From: Halorussus halophilus
GTDB taxonomy: Archaea > Halobacteriota > Halobacteria > Halobacteriales > Haladaptataceae
DNA length: 64,000 nt
NCBI RefSeq assembly: GCF_008831545.1
Contig: NZ_CP044523.1
Span: 558,001 to 622,000 of the forward strand
Direction: 5' to 3'
Positions within the stretch are counted from its first letter, which is position 1, and every line of letters begins with the position of its first letter. A program made the position numbers and the translations under genes. This document shows positions 8,742 through 16,852 of the stretch, in pieces. The notes beneath the pieces were generated by a model that ran no database searches, had not been told where the DNA came from, and was given only the letters and a program-made list of their open reading frames with translations.

Positions 8742-9435
8742 CGTCGATTCGCGCGGCTACTTCTTGCAGTCGCTCGCCACCTCGTCGGACGAACGGCGTC
8801 CCGTGGCCCATCGCGGCCACGGCGAAATCGGGCGCTCGGTCGGCGAGGTCGAGGATGCTCGCTTTCAGTTCTCTGTAGTCGTAGTCGATAATCTTCGCAG
8901 TCGGTTCGAGTGCCCCGTCGCTCTCGGCGACCAAGTCGCCTAACAGCGCGACACTCGGATTCTGGGCGACGTAGACGACGTGTCCCGGCGAGTGGCCGGG
9001 CGTGTGGTAGGCGGTGAACGAACCGATTTCGTCGCCGTCGTCTACCAGTCGAATCGGCAGATCGGGCGTCGCGACGAAGGTGGTGGCTACCCGCTGGAGC
9101 AGTCCTTTGTGGTTCTGCCACGTCGGTCTTCGCTCGCCGGCGAGGACGTAGGCGTCTTCCCGGCCGACGTAGACCGGCGCGTCGAGTCCGAGTTTCGACA
9201 GTGCGCCCACGTGGTCGAGGTCGAAGTGGGTGACGAGGACCCGAGACACGTCCCGCACGGTGTGTCCGGTGTCCCGAATGCCGTCGCGGATGTCGGTCGC
9301 ATTCCACGGCATCCCGGCGTCTACCAGTACCAGTTCGTCGCCGTCTTCGACCACGTAGCAGTTGACGCTCCCGAGGTCGAGCCACCAGACCCCCTCGCTC
9401 AGTTCGGTCGCAGTCTGTGTTTCGGTCCCCCGCAT
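8686..9435 (-). CDS. MBL-fold metallo-hydrolase
   Basis: 249 residues from ATG 9435; the longer upstream frame is non-coding in character. The metallo-beta-lactamase zinc ligands are visible: THFDLDH (HxDxDH-type), HTPGHSPGH, GDLVAES and AMGHGTP near the C-terminus. Members hydrolyse thioesters, lactones or glutathione conjugates; the substrate here is not readable. The 3' end overlaps the convergent small Rossmann gene by 56 bp, an unusual but not impossible arrangement; the last residues (after the family core) are Arg/Pro-rich and may be poorly conserved. Confidence 0.88.
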   Translation of the reverse strand: MRGTETQTATELSEGVWWLDLGSVNCYVVEDGDELVLVDAGMPWNATDIRDGIRDTGHTVRDVSRVLVTHFDLDHVGALSKLGLDAPVYVGREDAYVLAGERRPTWQNHKGLLQRVATTFVATPDLPIRLVDDGDEIGSFTAYHTPGHSPGHVVYVAQNPSVALLGDLVAESDGALEPTAKIIDYDYRELKASILDLADRAPDFAVAAMGHGTPFVRRGGERLQEVAARIDVSSKAPRPPRRPTAATDR

Positions 9436-9564
9436 ATCGGGAGGTACGACCGTCTTGCACAAAGAACTAGCCGCCGCTTCGAGCGGACGATTGGTGCTGT
9501 TCGAGCGGATGGTTGGCCCCGTTCGAACGGACGATTTTTGTCTGCGCGGCCCGCGAGGTGTAGT

Positions 9565-9777
9565 ATGGAGACTCGATTTCCGGACGGGTCCTCGCGCAAC
9601 AGGAAGCGGGCGGCGCTGGCAGTCCTGCCGTTCCTCGCGCTCGGTCTCGCAGACATAGTATTGCTCCTGAAGTGGGGCGTGGACCCGCTGTGGGGGTTCG
9701 CCATCCTCCCGCCCATCCTCTTCGTGAGCGTACTGGCGTGGATTAGTTTCTCGACCGGATTTCTCGACGACCGGTAG
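9565..9777 (+). CDS. Small two-span membrane protein
   Basis: 70 residues from ATG 9565. A charged N-terminus (METRFPDGSSRNRKR) precedes two hydrophobic segments at about residues 16-34 and 41-61, ending STGFLDDR. A TTTTTG-containing TATA-like stretch lies about 30 bp upstream. No family recognised with certainty; the composition fits small haloarchaeal membrane proteins. Single gene. Confidence 0.6.
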   Translation: METRFPDGSSRNRKRAALAVLPFLALGLADIVLLLKWGVDPLWGFAILPPILFVSVLAWISFSTGFLDDR

Positions 9778-10176
9778 CCGTTTGCACCGTTCAAAACCGT
9801 TCACTCGGCCGTGAACTGCCTGAATCGTTCTGTACGGTCGCGTCGGTTTTTGTGGTCTCCCCCACAAGCATCTAATGCGGTCGCCCGACCGACGCACTAC
9901 CGTACCGCTCCCGGTAGTGCGAGAGAGACCGCACGCACCACACATCCCGGCGCGACGACGAGCGGCCACGGACACACCCCGGTTCGGCTCCCGCCCAGCC
10001 GACCCGAACTCACCAGCGCGACAGCCAACCGCCGACTGCCGCTCGTCGCTTCGCGGACACGCTGTTCGCATCATCCGACGGCTGACGCCGTTCGCACCCA
10101 GCACCCACACGCCGCCCGTCCCCGCTCGCCACCTTCAGGGCCGGTTTTTATCACCGGGCCGCACGTCCCAGATGGC
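9778..10176. other. 399-bp region without a convincing gene
   Basis: Open frames here are Arg/Pro/Thr-rich and look like GC-skew artefacts. The stretch holds a small hairpin at 9850-9867 (TTGTGG/CCACAA) and a longer one at 9894-9920. A TTTTTA box at 10145-10150 lies about 27 bp before the cupin ATG and is its likely promoter. Confidence 0.5.
9894..9920. repeat. 9-bp inverted repeat (hairpin)
   Basis: GCACTACCG (9894-9902) and CGGTAGTGC (9912-9920) are perfect inverted copies around a 9-nt loop. It is isolated in the non-coding gap; role unknown. Confidence 0.6.
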
Positions 10177-10494
10177 ATGGGCTTCGACCGCTATCCCGAC
10201 CTCGACCCTGCCGACGGAGAGATTTTAGACGCCGAACTGGCCGTCACCGACGACGTACTCGTGAAAGCGTTCGCGCTCGGTCCCGGAGCAGAGCTCTCTG
10301 CGCACGAACACGCCGACGAGACGAACGTGTTTCACGTCTTGGAGGGACGGGTGGTCGTGATTCAGGACGGCGAGGAAGAGGAGATTGCTGCGCCCGGCGT
10401 CGTCCTGCACGAGCGCGGCGTCGAACACGGTGCCCGAAACGAGAGTGACGACCGGGCGATTCTGACTGCGAGTCTCTGTCCACTCCCGTCGTAG
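10177..10494 (+). CDS. Single-domain cupin protein
   Basis: 105 residues from ATG 10177; the TATA-like TTTTTA about 27 bp upstream supports this start and a leaderless transcript. Cupin motif 1 is HEHADETNVFHVLEGR (metal-binding His-x-His and Glu-like positions) and motif 2 PGVVLHERGVEHGARN. Such small cupins bind a metal and may act as isomerases, dioxygenases or sugar-binding proteins; nothing here decides. The stop is 2 bp from the convergent Vms1-like gene. Confidence 0.85.
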   Translation: MGFDRYPDLDPADGEILDAELAVTDDVLVKAFALGPGAELSAHEHADETNVFHVLEGRVVVIQDGEEEEIAAPGVVLHERGVEHGARNESDDRAILTASLCPLPS

Positions 10495-10496
10495 CG

Positions 10497-11396
10497 TTAG
10501 ATTCGATAGAGTCGCGTCGTCCAGAACTCGCGGAACGCATCTTCCAACGCATCTTTTGGCTTCCCTGTCGCATCGACTGATTTCGTCACGAGCGCGTCGT
10601 CCTCGAACTCGCCGAGTAGCGTGCCCTCCCCGACGACGAACAGGCGCTCGACCTCGTCCGTCACTTCTGCAATGGCGTCTTCGCACTTCTCCAGATGCTC
10701 CTCGATTTGAGCGTCCCGCCGCCGTTCGAAGCGGCCCTGCGAGAACCCGCCCTTCGAGTGGTCGCCTTTCACGTCGCTCTCGAAGCCCTCGAACTGCTCG
10801 CGCTCTGCACCGTCGTAGACGCCGAGCGCGAACAGGTCCGAACGGACGAGTGCGAGCGCGGACGTTCCGGTGGGAAGGAACCACGAGCGGTCGAGTTCGA
10901 ACCCGTCGCTCCACGAGACGAACGGGTCGGGTGCGACGCGGGGAACGAGCGCAGCACTGACCAGTCCGGCGTCGTCCGCGAGAGCGACGCAGGGTGCGGC
11001 CCGGCCGACCAGCGGCGAATGGTCGCCGAACGCTTTCGTCACTTCGTCTGGAACGCCGCCCTCGGCATCGACCATGGTCGTCAGCGCACCTTCGGGCCCG
11101 GTCTCGACGGAGTCGAGGCGGTTTAGAATGGCGGCGAGACGGTCGCCTCGCACTGTCTCGACGCCACGGAAGTCAAGGTCCGACTCGTCGCGTTCGTGGC
11201 GTTCTACCCTATCTTCCAACTCGGCGATACGGTCTTCCAGTCGATTGACCCGTTGTTCGGCCTCCTGTCTGGCGGTCGCGGCCTCCGACCGGCGTTCCTG
11301 TTCGGCGTCGAGTTGCCGTTCGAGATGTCGCTTCTCCTCTTGGAGGGCTTCGATGCGCTCTTTGAGTTCTGCGCGCCCGAGCAACGCGTCCAGCAT
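10497..11396 (-). CDS. Vms1/Ankzf1-family peptidyl-tRNA hydrolase (eRF1-like VLRF1 domain)
   Basis: 299 residues. An N-terminal coiled coil (about residues 8-70) precedes a release-factor-like domain. The family hallmark DHSKGGFSQGRFERRRD (about 215-231) contains the conserved Gln that replaces the GGQ loop of eRF1 in Vms1/Ankzf1, enzymes that free nascent chains from stalled 60S ribosomes during ribosome quality control. The C-terminal part (IAEVTDEVERLFVVGEGTLL) fits the pelota/eRF1 superfamily. Start ATG 11396. It is divergent from the phosphoesterase gene, with AT-rich promoter DNA between. Function in archaea is inferred from the family. Confidence 0.85.
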   Translation of the reverse strand: MLDALLGRAELKERIEALQEEKRHLERQLDAEQERRSEAATARQEAEQRVNRLEDRIAELEDRVERHERDESDLDFRGVETVRGDRLAAILNRLDSVETGPEGALTTMVDAEGGVPDEVTKAFGDHSPLVGRAAPCVALADDAGLVSAALVPRVAPDPFVSWSDGFELDRSWFLPTGTSALALVRSDLFALGVYDGAEREQFEGFESDVKGDHSKGGFSQGRFERRRDAQIEEHLEKCEDAIAEVTDEVERLFVVGEGTLLGEFEDDALVTKSVDATGKPKDALEDAFREFWTTRLYRI

Positions 11397-11479
11397 TCGG
11401 CGAAAGAGTGTGCGCCGTCGTCTTGTAGTTTCCCCTGTCGGTGGCCCGACGAGTCTCGGTGCGCTACTCTGCCGCGACT

Positions 11480-11507
11480 ATATAGCACACTGTACAAAAT
11501 ATATATG
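11480..11507. promoter_or_regulatory. AT-rich promoter region between divergent genes
   Basis: CTATATAG (11479-11486 region) and AAATATATATG (about 11498-11508) are the only strongly AT-rich DNA in this intergenic stretch and resemble archaeal TATA boxes for the divergent Vms1-like and phosphoesterase genes. For the plus gene the predicted start site would lie about 25 bp before the ATG, giving a short leader. Confidence 0.45.
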
Positions 11508-11553
11508 TCTTGCGACAGCGTTAAGTCTTCGAGGCAGGTAGCCACGACCGAGA

Positions 11554-12624
11554 ATGAACGAGGGTAGTGGGGACCACCTACCGAGACACGAACTGCCTGC
11601 CGAATTTGGGGACTTACGAGCGCAGGACGACGCGTCACACACCGACGAACCGGCGATGCTCGCACGTTTCGCCCGCCCGCGAACCGAGACGAGGACGACG
11701 CTCGCAATCGTCTCGGACCCGCACGTTTCGACGGCGAAGGAGGAGACGTGGAAAGTGTTCCACCGGACCGAGCGACGACTGCGCGCCGCCGTTACGGACA
11801 TCGAAGCACGCGACGTGGACGGCGTCGTCTTCGCTGGCGACCTGACCGAAGACGGCCGACCGGCGGACTTCGAGTTGGTCGCCGACGTGCTGTCGGATTT
11901 GCGCGTGCCGTTCGTCGCCGTCCCCGGCAACCACGACGTACCCAAGGATTTCGACGACCACGAGACGCCTCCGATTTCGGATTTCCAAGCCGACTTCACG
12001 CCCGGCGAACTCCCCTTCCACGAGCGAATCGGTGGCGTGGACGTACTCGGACTGAACAGCGCGTCGAATCCCGACGGGTCGCTCGACGACTGCCACGGCG
12101 GCGAGGTTTCGCCCACGCAACTCGATTGGCTCGACAACACGCTCCCCGAGACCGAGACGCCCATCGTCGTCAGCCACCACAACATGGCGGGCCTCGCCGA
12201 CCGAACCGACGCTGACCCGGCCATTCTGCACTCGCCGCTCGGTGACGATGAGGAGTTCACCGAGACACTCGCGCGCCACGACGCCGCGCTCCACCTCTCG
12301 GGGCACGTCCACCTGCCAGCAGTCACCGAGAACCGAGGCGTCCGCGGGGCCGTCGTTCCGGCGCTCTGTTCGTTCCCGCAGGCGTACACCTTGCTGGAAG
12401 TCGGTCCGGACGGAACGACGCTTCGAATCGTGCCGGTCGCCGACCGCGAGGGCGTCGCGGAGTCGTATCGACTCGCCCAAAGTCACTCCGCGCGTAGTCG
12501 GGGCGTCTCGAACGTGGTCGCCGAGCAGTTAGCCGACCTGCCGCTCGTTGACGAACGCGCGCCCCGAGAGGCGCACACCGGTGACTTCGGAAAGGCGAAG
12601 ACGCCGCTCGCGCGACTGGACTGA
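11554..12624 (+). CDS. Calcineurin-like metallophosphoesterase
   Basis: 356 residues. The five metal-binding blocks of the family are in order: SDPHVS, GDLTEDG, GNHD, VSHHN and SGHVHLP. The first 35 residues are a poorly conserved acidic leader, so translation from ATG 11656 (MLARFARP) is an alternative start. Members hydrolyse phosphomono- or diesters (cAMP, UDP-sugars, nucleic acids) with two metal ions. No signal peptide, so cytosolic. The C-terminal 70 residues after the core are rich in charged residues. Single gene; substrate unknown. Confidence 0.88.
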   Translation: MNEGSGDHLPRHELPAEFGDLRAQDDASHTDEPAMLARFARPRTETRTTLAIVSDPHVSTAKEETWKVFHRTERRLRAAVTDIEARDVDGVVFAGDLTEDGRPADFELVADVLSDLRVPFVAVPGNHDVPKDFDDHETPPISDFQADFTPGELPFHERIGGVDVLGLNSASNPDGSLDDCHGGEVSPTQLDWLDNTLPETETPIVVSHHNMAGLADRTDADPAILHSPLGDDEEFTETLARHDAALHLSGHVHLPAVTENRGVRGAVVPALCSFPQAYTLLEVGPDGTTLRIVPVADREGVAESYRLAQSHSARSRGVSNVVAEQLADLPLVDERAPREAHTGDFGKAKTPLARLD

Positions 12625-12715
12625 CTCCTCGTTGCTCTCCGGTCGCGTCGTGCGAGCCGCACGACACGACTCTCCTGCGAGCAAGATTTTGTACGCTCGT
12701 CGCGTGGGTCCTAGC

Positions 12716-13468
12716 ATGGGGGACATCGAACGCGTTCTCGTCGCGGGGGCGACGGGGCGCACCGGCAGGGAAATTCTGCGCTACCTCGGCGGCACAGACC
12801 TCGAAGTCGTCGCGCTCACGCGCGACGACGACGCACGCGGGGAACTGCTCGCGCACGGTGCCGACGAAGTCGTTCTGGGCGACCTGCTCGAACCGAGAGA
12901 CGCCGCCCGCGCAGTGCGTGGCTGTGACGCCGTTCTCTGTGCGGTCGGGAGCGGGGCGGCCATCGACCCGATTCTCGGCCGAGAACTCGTAGACGGGCAG
13001 GGAGTCGAGAATCTGGTCAACGCCGCCGTCGCCGCGGAAGTCGAGGCGTTCGTCTTCGAGAGTTCCATCGGCGTGGGCGACTCGGCAGGGATGCTCCCGA
13101 CCAGCTTTCGTCTGCTACTCCGTCCGTTCCTGAACGCCAAGAACGAGGCCGAAGCGACGCTCCGAACCTCGGGGCTCAGATACACCATCGTTCGACCGGG
13201 TGGTCTGACGAACGACGCCGCGACCGAGGACGTGCTGGTCGGCGAAGGCGGCGCGACAGTTACGGGGTCGGTTCCGTGGGCGGACGTCGCTCGATTGATG
13301 ATCGCCGCGCTGTTCACGCCCGAGACCGCGAATCGGACGTTCGAAGTTGTCTCGCGGTCGGGGTCGCGCGGGACGCCACGTGGACTGGTCGAGTTGGACT
13401 GGCAGTATCCCGAGCGACCAGACGACGTGACGGAGGTACCGGTCGAAGACGCGGACGAAGCGAACTGA
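12716..13468 (+). CDS. NAD(P)-binding Rossmann protein (SDR-a5/NmrA-like)
   Basis: 250 residues from ATG 12716. The glycine motif VAGATGRTGREI is that of atypical SDRs; further signs are LGDLLEP, the FESSIGVG strand, and YTIVRPGGLT, which carries a family-typical Tyr/Arg. It resembles plant/bacterial Ycf39- or BVR-B-like NAD(P)-binding oxidoreductases. Substrate cannot be read. The gene follows the phosphoesterase by about 90 bp on the same strand and ends 60 bp before carA on the other strand. Confidence 0.85.
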   Translation: MGDIERVLVAGATGRTGREILRYLGGTDLEVVALTRDDDARGELLAHGADEVVLGDLLEPRDAARAVRGCDAVLCAVGSGAAIDPILGRELVDGQGVENLVNAAVAAEVEAFVFESSIGVGDSAGMLPTSFRLLLRPFLNAKNEAEATLRTSGLRYTIVRPGGLTNDAATEDVLVGEGGATVTGSVPWADVARLMIAALFTPETANRTFEVVSRSGSRGTPRGLVELDWQYPERPDDVTEVPVEDADEAN

Positions 13469-13528
13469 AACGAGCTATCGCTGGTACAGGTTCGAGAAAT
13501 CGGAGAAGTGTCGGACAGATGCGGTGAC

Positions 13529-14590
13529 TTAGTCCGCGGCCACTGGCGTTCGACGCCCGGTCATGTCGAGCACGTCGTCGAAGAAGTCGAGCGTGTCGTG
13601 CGGGCCGGGGTTGGCTTCGGGGTGGTACTGGCGCGTGATGATGTCCAGTTCCTCGCTCTCCAGGCCTTCCGGCGTATCGTCGTTGACGTTGACCTGCGTC
13701 ACGTCGAGTCGGCCGGGGTCGGCGACCGTGTAGCCATGGTTCTGGGTCGTCATGACGACCTTGTCCGTGCGGAGGTCGCGCACCGGTTGGTTGACACCGC
13801 GATGGCCGAAGTCCATCTTCTCGGTGGTGCCGCCGAGCGCGGCGGCGATGATCTGCTGGCCGAGACAGATGCCCGCGAGCGGGACTTCGCCAGCGAACTC
13901 CGAGACGAGGTGCTGGGCCGCTTCGAAGTTCACAGGGTCGCCGGGGCCGTTCGAGACGAACAGCACGTCCGGTTCGAGGTTCGACACGGCGGCGGTGGAC
14001 GTGTCGTGGGGAAGGACGTGGACGGTCGCGTCGCGCTCGACCAGCGACTCGATGATACTGTCTTTGGCACCGCAGTCCACGAGCGCCACGTCGGTGTCGC
14101 CCTCGGGGTTGTACGTCTTGCGGCGGGTGACGCTGACCTGCTCACCGATTTCGGTGTGTTCGCTCATGCCCTTGCAGTCGGCGAGTTCGGCTTTCGCGTC
14201 CGCTGGAGTGGCGTCGGGACCGGCGGCGATGCCACACTTCATCGCACCGCCCTCTCGAATCTCGCCGACGAGGTCGCGCGTGTCGAGGTGGTCGATGGCG
14301 GGCACGTCTTCCTCGGTCATCCAGTCGGCCACGTCCTCGGTCAGTTCGCGCGCGACGACCGCGCGGGGGTGGACGCGACTACTCTCGAATCGTTCCTCTC
14401 GCACGCCGTAGTTTCCGATGAGGGGGTACGAGAAGGTGAGGATCTGCTCCTCGTAGGAAGGGTCGGTGAGACTCTCTTCGTACCCTGTATAGGCGGTTGT
14501 AAATACGAGTTCTCCGCGGGCCGTACCCGGCGAGCGACAGCGTGCCTCCACGACGCTGCCACCCTCCAGTGCTACGTACGCGTCCGACAT
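13529..14590 (-). CDS. carA: Carbamoyl-phosphate synthase small (glutaminase) subunit
   Basis: 353 residues from ATG 14590. In-frame ATGs at 14602 and 14611 lie upstream, but MSDAYVALEGG is the usual haloarchaeal start and an ATAAA box (14618-14622) sits about 28 bp upstream, as for a leaderless mRNA. It hydrolyses glutamine and channels ammonia to CarB for arginine and pyrimidine synthesis. The class I amidotransferase core shows LAGICLGQQ with nucleophile Cys242, NHGYTV and QYHPEANPGP. carB is not in the window. The gene is divergent from an Lrp regulator with a perfect palindrome between them. Confidence 0.97.
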   Translation of the reverse strand: MSDAYVALEGGSVVEARCRSPGTARGELVFTTAYTGYEESLTDPSYEEQILTFSYPLIGNYGVREERFESSRVHPRAVVARELTEDVADWMTEEDVPAIDHLDTRDLVGEIREGGAMKCGIAAGPDATPADAKAELADCKGMSEHTEIGEQVSVTRRKTYNPEGDTDVALVDCGAKDSIIESLVERDATVHVLPHDTSTAAVSNLEPDVLFVSNGPGDPVNFEAAQHLVSEFAGEVPLAGICLGQQIIAAALGGTTEKMDFGHRGVNQPVRDLRTDKVVMTTQNHGYTVADPGRLDVTQVNVNDDTPEGLESEELDIITRQYHPEANPGPHDTLDFFDDVLDMTGRRTPVAAD

Positions 14591-14639
14591 TACGAGATTC
14601 ATACGAAACACGGCCCCATAAACCTTGCTTTCGTAGCGA

Positions 14640-14658
14640 GATTACGAATTTCGTAATC
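14640..14658. promoter_or_regulatory. Perfect 19-bp palindrome between carA and the Lrp gene
   Basis: GATTACGAA (14640-14648) and TTCGTAATC (14650-14658) flank a single T. Related half-sites occur nearby on the carA side (TACGAAA at 14602-14608, TTTCGTA at 14629-14635). It lies 50 bp before the carA ATG and 35 bp before the lrp ATG, so it can serve both promoters. Lrp/AsnC proteins bind such dyads as dimers. Confidence 0.65.
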
Positions 14659-14692
14659 ATCAAGTAGGTCCCACGATTACTATCGCATCTCC

Positions 14693-15106
14693 ATGGACGA
14701 ACTCGACCGTCAAATCCTCTCCATCCTGCGGCGAGACGCCCGAAAACCCTACACAGAGATAGCCGAATCCGTCGGAACTTCGGAAGGCACCGTCCGCAAT
14801 CGCGTCGAGCGGATGACCGAGGACGACATCATCGAACGATTCACCGTCGCCACCCAGACCGGGAACGTCAAAGCTATGATAGAATTGGACGTGGCCGTGG
14901 ACGTGAACACTTCCAACCTCGGCGGGACAGTCGCCGAGTGGGACGAAGTAGACTTCGTCTGGCAAGTCAGCGGCGAGGAAGACATCGTACTGGTGGTGGA
15001 CGCCGCCGACACCCAGAGCGTCAATCAACTCATCACGCGTGCGCGCGAACTCGAAGAGGTCGTCAACACGAAGACGCGACTGATTCTGGACGAGAAGTTG
15101 GGGTGA
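14693..15106 (+). CDS. Lrp/AsnC-family transcriptional regulator
   Basis: 137 residues. The N-terminal helix-turn-helix (LDRQILSILRRDARKPYTEIA, then VGTSEGTVRNRVERM) is that of Lrp/AsnC; the C-terminal part (EDIVLVVDAADTQSVNQLI) is the RAM/AsnC effector fold that binds amino acids such as glutamine or lysine. It is divergent from carA, and a perfect palindrome lies in the shared 102-bp promoter. By context it probably regulates itself and carA in response to nitrogen or amino-acid supply; that link is inference. Confidence 0.93.
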   Translation: MDELDRQILSILRRDARKPYTEIAESVGTSEGTVRNRVERMTEDDIIERFTVATQTGNVKAMIELDVAVDVNTSNLGGTVAEWDEVDFVWQVSGEEDIVLVVDAADTQSVNQLITRARELEEVVNTKTRLILDEKLG

Positions 15107-15207
15107 GCTGACTCTGTTAGAATAACGCTGTGGACGACCGCTTCGGGGCGTGCAGAACTACCTCGGTCGGTGCGTACGGTTTTAGTTCACGCTGTTCATT
15201 TGAGTCT

Positions 15208-15999
15208 ATGAGCAATGGGGGCCCCGAACACGAGCGCGTGTCTCCGCAACAGCAGTTGACAGTAGATTACATGCAGATGGCGGGACACCGGAGTAACGTC
15301 CACGGACTCGTCGAAATAGACGTCACCGATACACGGGAGCAGATCCGAGCTATCGAAGAAGCGACCGGTACGGACCTTTCGTTTACAGCTTTCATCGTCT
15401 ACTGCTTGGCAGCCACCGTGAAGGAACAGCCACACGTCCATCGATACCGCGATTGGCGAGGGAGAATCTACGAGTTCGAGGACGTGGATGTAAACGTCCT
15501 CGTCGAACGGGAGGTTGACGGCGACCGAATCGGTGTTCCCCACGTCGTCCGGGCGGCGAATCGGCGGAGGGTCCGGTCCATTCACGACGAGATTCGACGT
15601 GTCCAAGCAGACACTTCGAACCGTCCCGAGGCCGGAATCGCCGGTCTCGCCCGCCGCCTCCCCGGACTCATCCGCAGACAAATCTGGCGGCTCCCACAGT
15701 GGTTTCCGTCACGGTGGAAGGACCTCGCTGGCACCGTCGCAGTCACCTCCGTCGGTATGTTCGGCACCGGAAACGGGTGGGCCATCAGTCCCACGAACTA
15801 CACCCTCCAACTCACTGTCGGCGGCATCGGAACCAAACCACGCCTGATCGACGGTGAACTCCAGTCCCGGGAGTACCTGAGCCTCACCGTCACCTTCGAC
15901 CACGACGTCGTGGACGGCGCCCCTGCCACGCGGTTCGTCCAGCGCCTCGGCGCACACTTGGAAGCGGGTACCGGTCTCGACGCCCCATCTACGGAGTGA
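15208..15999 (+). CDS. Stand-alone 2-oxoacid dehydrogenase E2-like acyltransferase domain
   Basis: 263 residues from ATG 15208. It matches only the catalytic acyltransferase domain of E2 (dihydrolipoyl acyltransferase): FIVYCLAATVKEQP near the start, TVAVTSVGMFGTGNGWAISP, and the active-site region FDHDVVDGAPATRF with the His...Asp-Gly signature. There is no lipoyl domain or E1/E3-binding domain, and no E1, E3 or lipoate gene is nearby, so it is not part of a normal dehydrogenase complex here. It may be a free acyltransferase with another carrier. A TTTTAG box lies about 28 bp upstream. Confidence 0.85.
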   Translation: MSNGGPEHERVSPQQQLTVDYMQMAGHRSNVHGLVEIDVTDTREQIRAIEEATGTDLSFTAFIVYCLAATVKEQPHVHRYRDWRGRIYEFEDVDVNVLVEREVDGDRIGVPHVVRAANRRRVRSIHDEIRRVQADTSNRPEAGIAGLARRLPGLIRRQIWRLPQWFPSRWKDLAGTVAVTSVGMFGTGNGWAISPTNYTLQLTVGGIGTKPRLIDGELQSREYLSLTVTFDHDVVDGAPATRFVQRLGAHLEAGTGLDAPSTE

Positions 16000-16074
16000 A
16001 CGACTCTCGACCGCAGCCAACACACCCCTTCGTCAGATCAATACTGATCGAGAATTTCGACAGCGCCGATACAG

Positions 16075-16797
16075 TCAGTCGTCGTTCGACTCTTGGGTCG
16101 GCGGTTCACCCACGCCAGGCGAGTCGAGCCAATCTGGCGTCTGCAAGTAGCCTTTCCCCTCGTGAATCCGACGGTAGAACGTCCGAAGGAGTCGATTGAA
16201 CGGGCCGTAGTGGACCCGCGGCTCGATGCGGCCGTCTCGAATCGCGCTGACGACGCTCTCGGGAGTCAGCTCCTCGGCGTCTACCAGGGTGTAGGCGCGC
16301 CCGACTTCGACGGGGTAGTGGGCGTCGCTCCCACCAGTGAGGGGAAGTTCGTGCCGTTCCGCCAACTTGCGAACCCACTCTTCGGTCCGGGGGTGCTTGC
16401 CGTTGATTTCGATGGCGTCGAAGTCCACTTCTACGTCCTTGACGGTGCTATTTCTGTATGGATGGGCGATGATGGCCGCACAGCCTCTGTCGTGAGCCAT
16501 CTCGACGGTCTCCTCGGGAGTGAGTTCGTCCGGTTCGGTCTGTTCCGGTGGGTCCGGCCCGACGACGAGGACGTGCCCGCGCGTGGTCGTCACCTCGATG
16601 CCGGGAATCGTCTGCGCGAGCGAACTTTCTACGTCGAACGCGCGATAGTAGTCGTGGTTCGTCGTCGCCACTGCGTCTAAGTTCCGGAGGCGTGCCGTTC
16701 CCGCGAGCAGGCGTACGCCCACTGGGTCGAAGTACTGGGCGGCCCGGTCGTGTCCGTGGAAGAACCTAGTGTGGGCGTGAAGATCGACGGCGTACAC
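16075..16797 (-). CDS. PHP-domain phosphoesterase with PHP-associated C-terminus
   Basis: 240 residues if translation starts at GTG 16797 (VYAVDLHAHT); the much longer open frame upstream is the shadow of the divergent kinase gene. Metal-binding motifs of the polymerase/histidinol-phosphatase fold are in order: DLHAHT, TTNHDYY, PGIEV, IAHPYRN and GGSDAHYP. Such proteins hydrolyse phosphoesters or short nucleic acids. The C-terminal 50 residues (about 190 onward) resemble the PHP_C extension. It is divergent from the kinase gene with 55 bp between starts. Exact substrate unknown; start not certain. Confidence 0.85.
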   Translation of the reverse strand: MYAVDLHAHTRFFHGHDRAAQYFDPVGVRLLAGTARLRNLDAVATTNHDYYRAFDVESSLAQTIPGIEVTTTRGHVLVVGPDPPEQTEPDELTPEETVEMAHDRGCAAIIAHPYRNSTVKDVEVDFDAIEINGKHPRTEEWVRKLAERHELPLTGGSDAHYPVEVGRAYTLVDAEELTPESVVSAIRDGRIEPRVHYGPFNRLLRTFYRRIHEGKGYLQTPDWLDSPGVGEPPTQESNDD

Positions 16798-16852
16798 ACG
16801 CGAAGAGAAGGGCCAGTACACCTTTGGCTTTCTGCCCCAAATTATTCGTAAT

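Noticed and set aside
9778-10176. Possible Arg/Pro-rich coding region
   Set aside because: No start with a promoter, no domain, and the frame composition is what GC-rich non-coding DNA gives.
13508-14656. Long open frame on the strand opposite carA
   Set aside because: It is the GC-rich mirror of a confidently identified gene; its translation lacks any recognisable motif and has odd His/Arg/Val composition.
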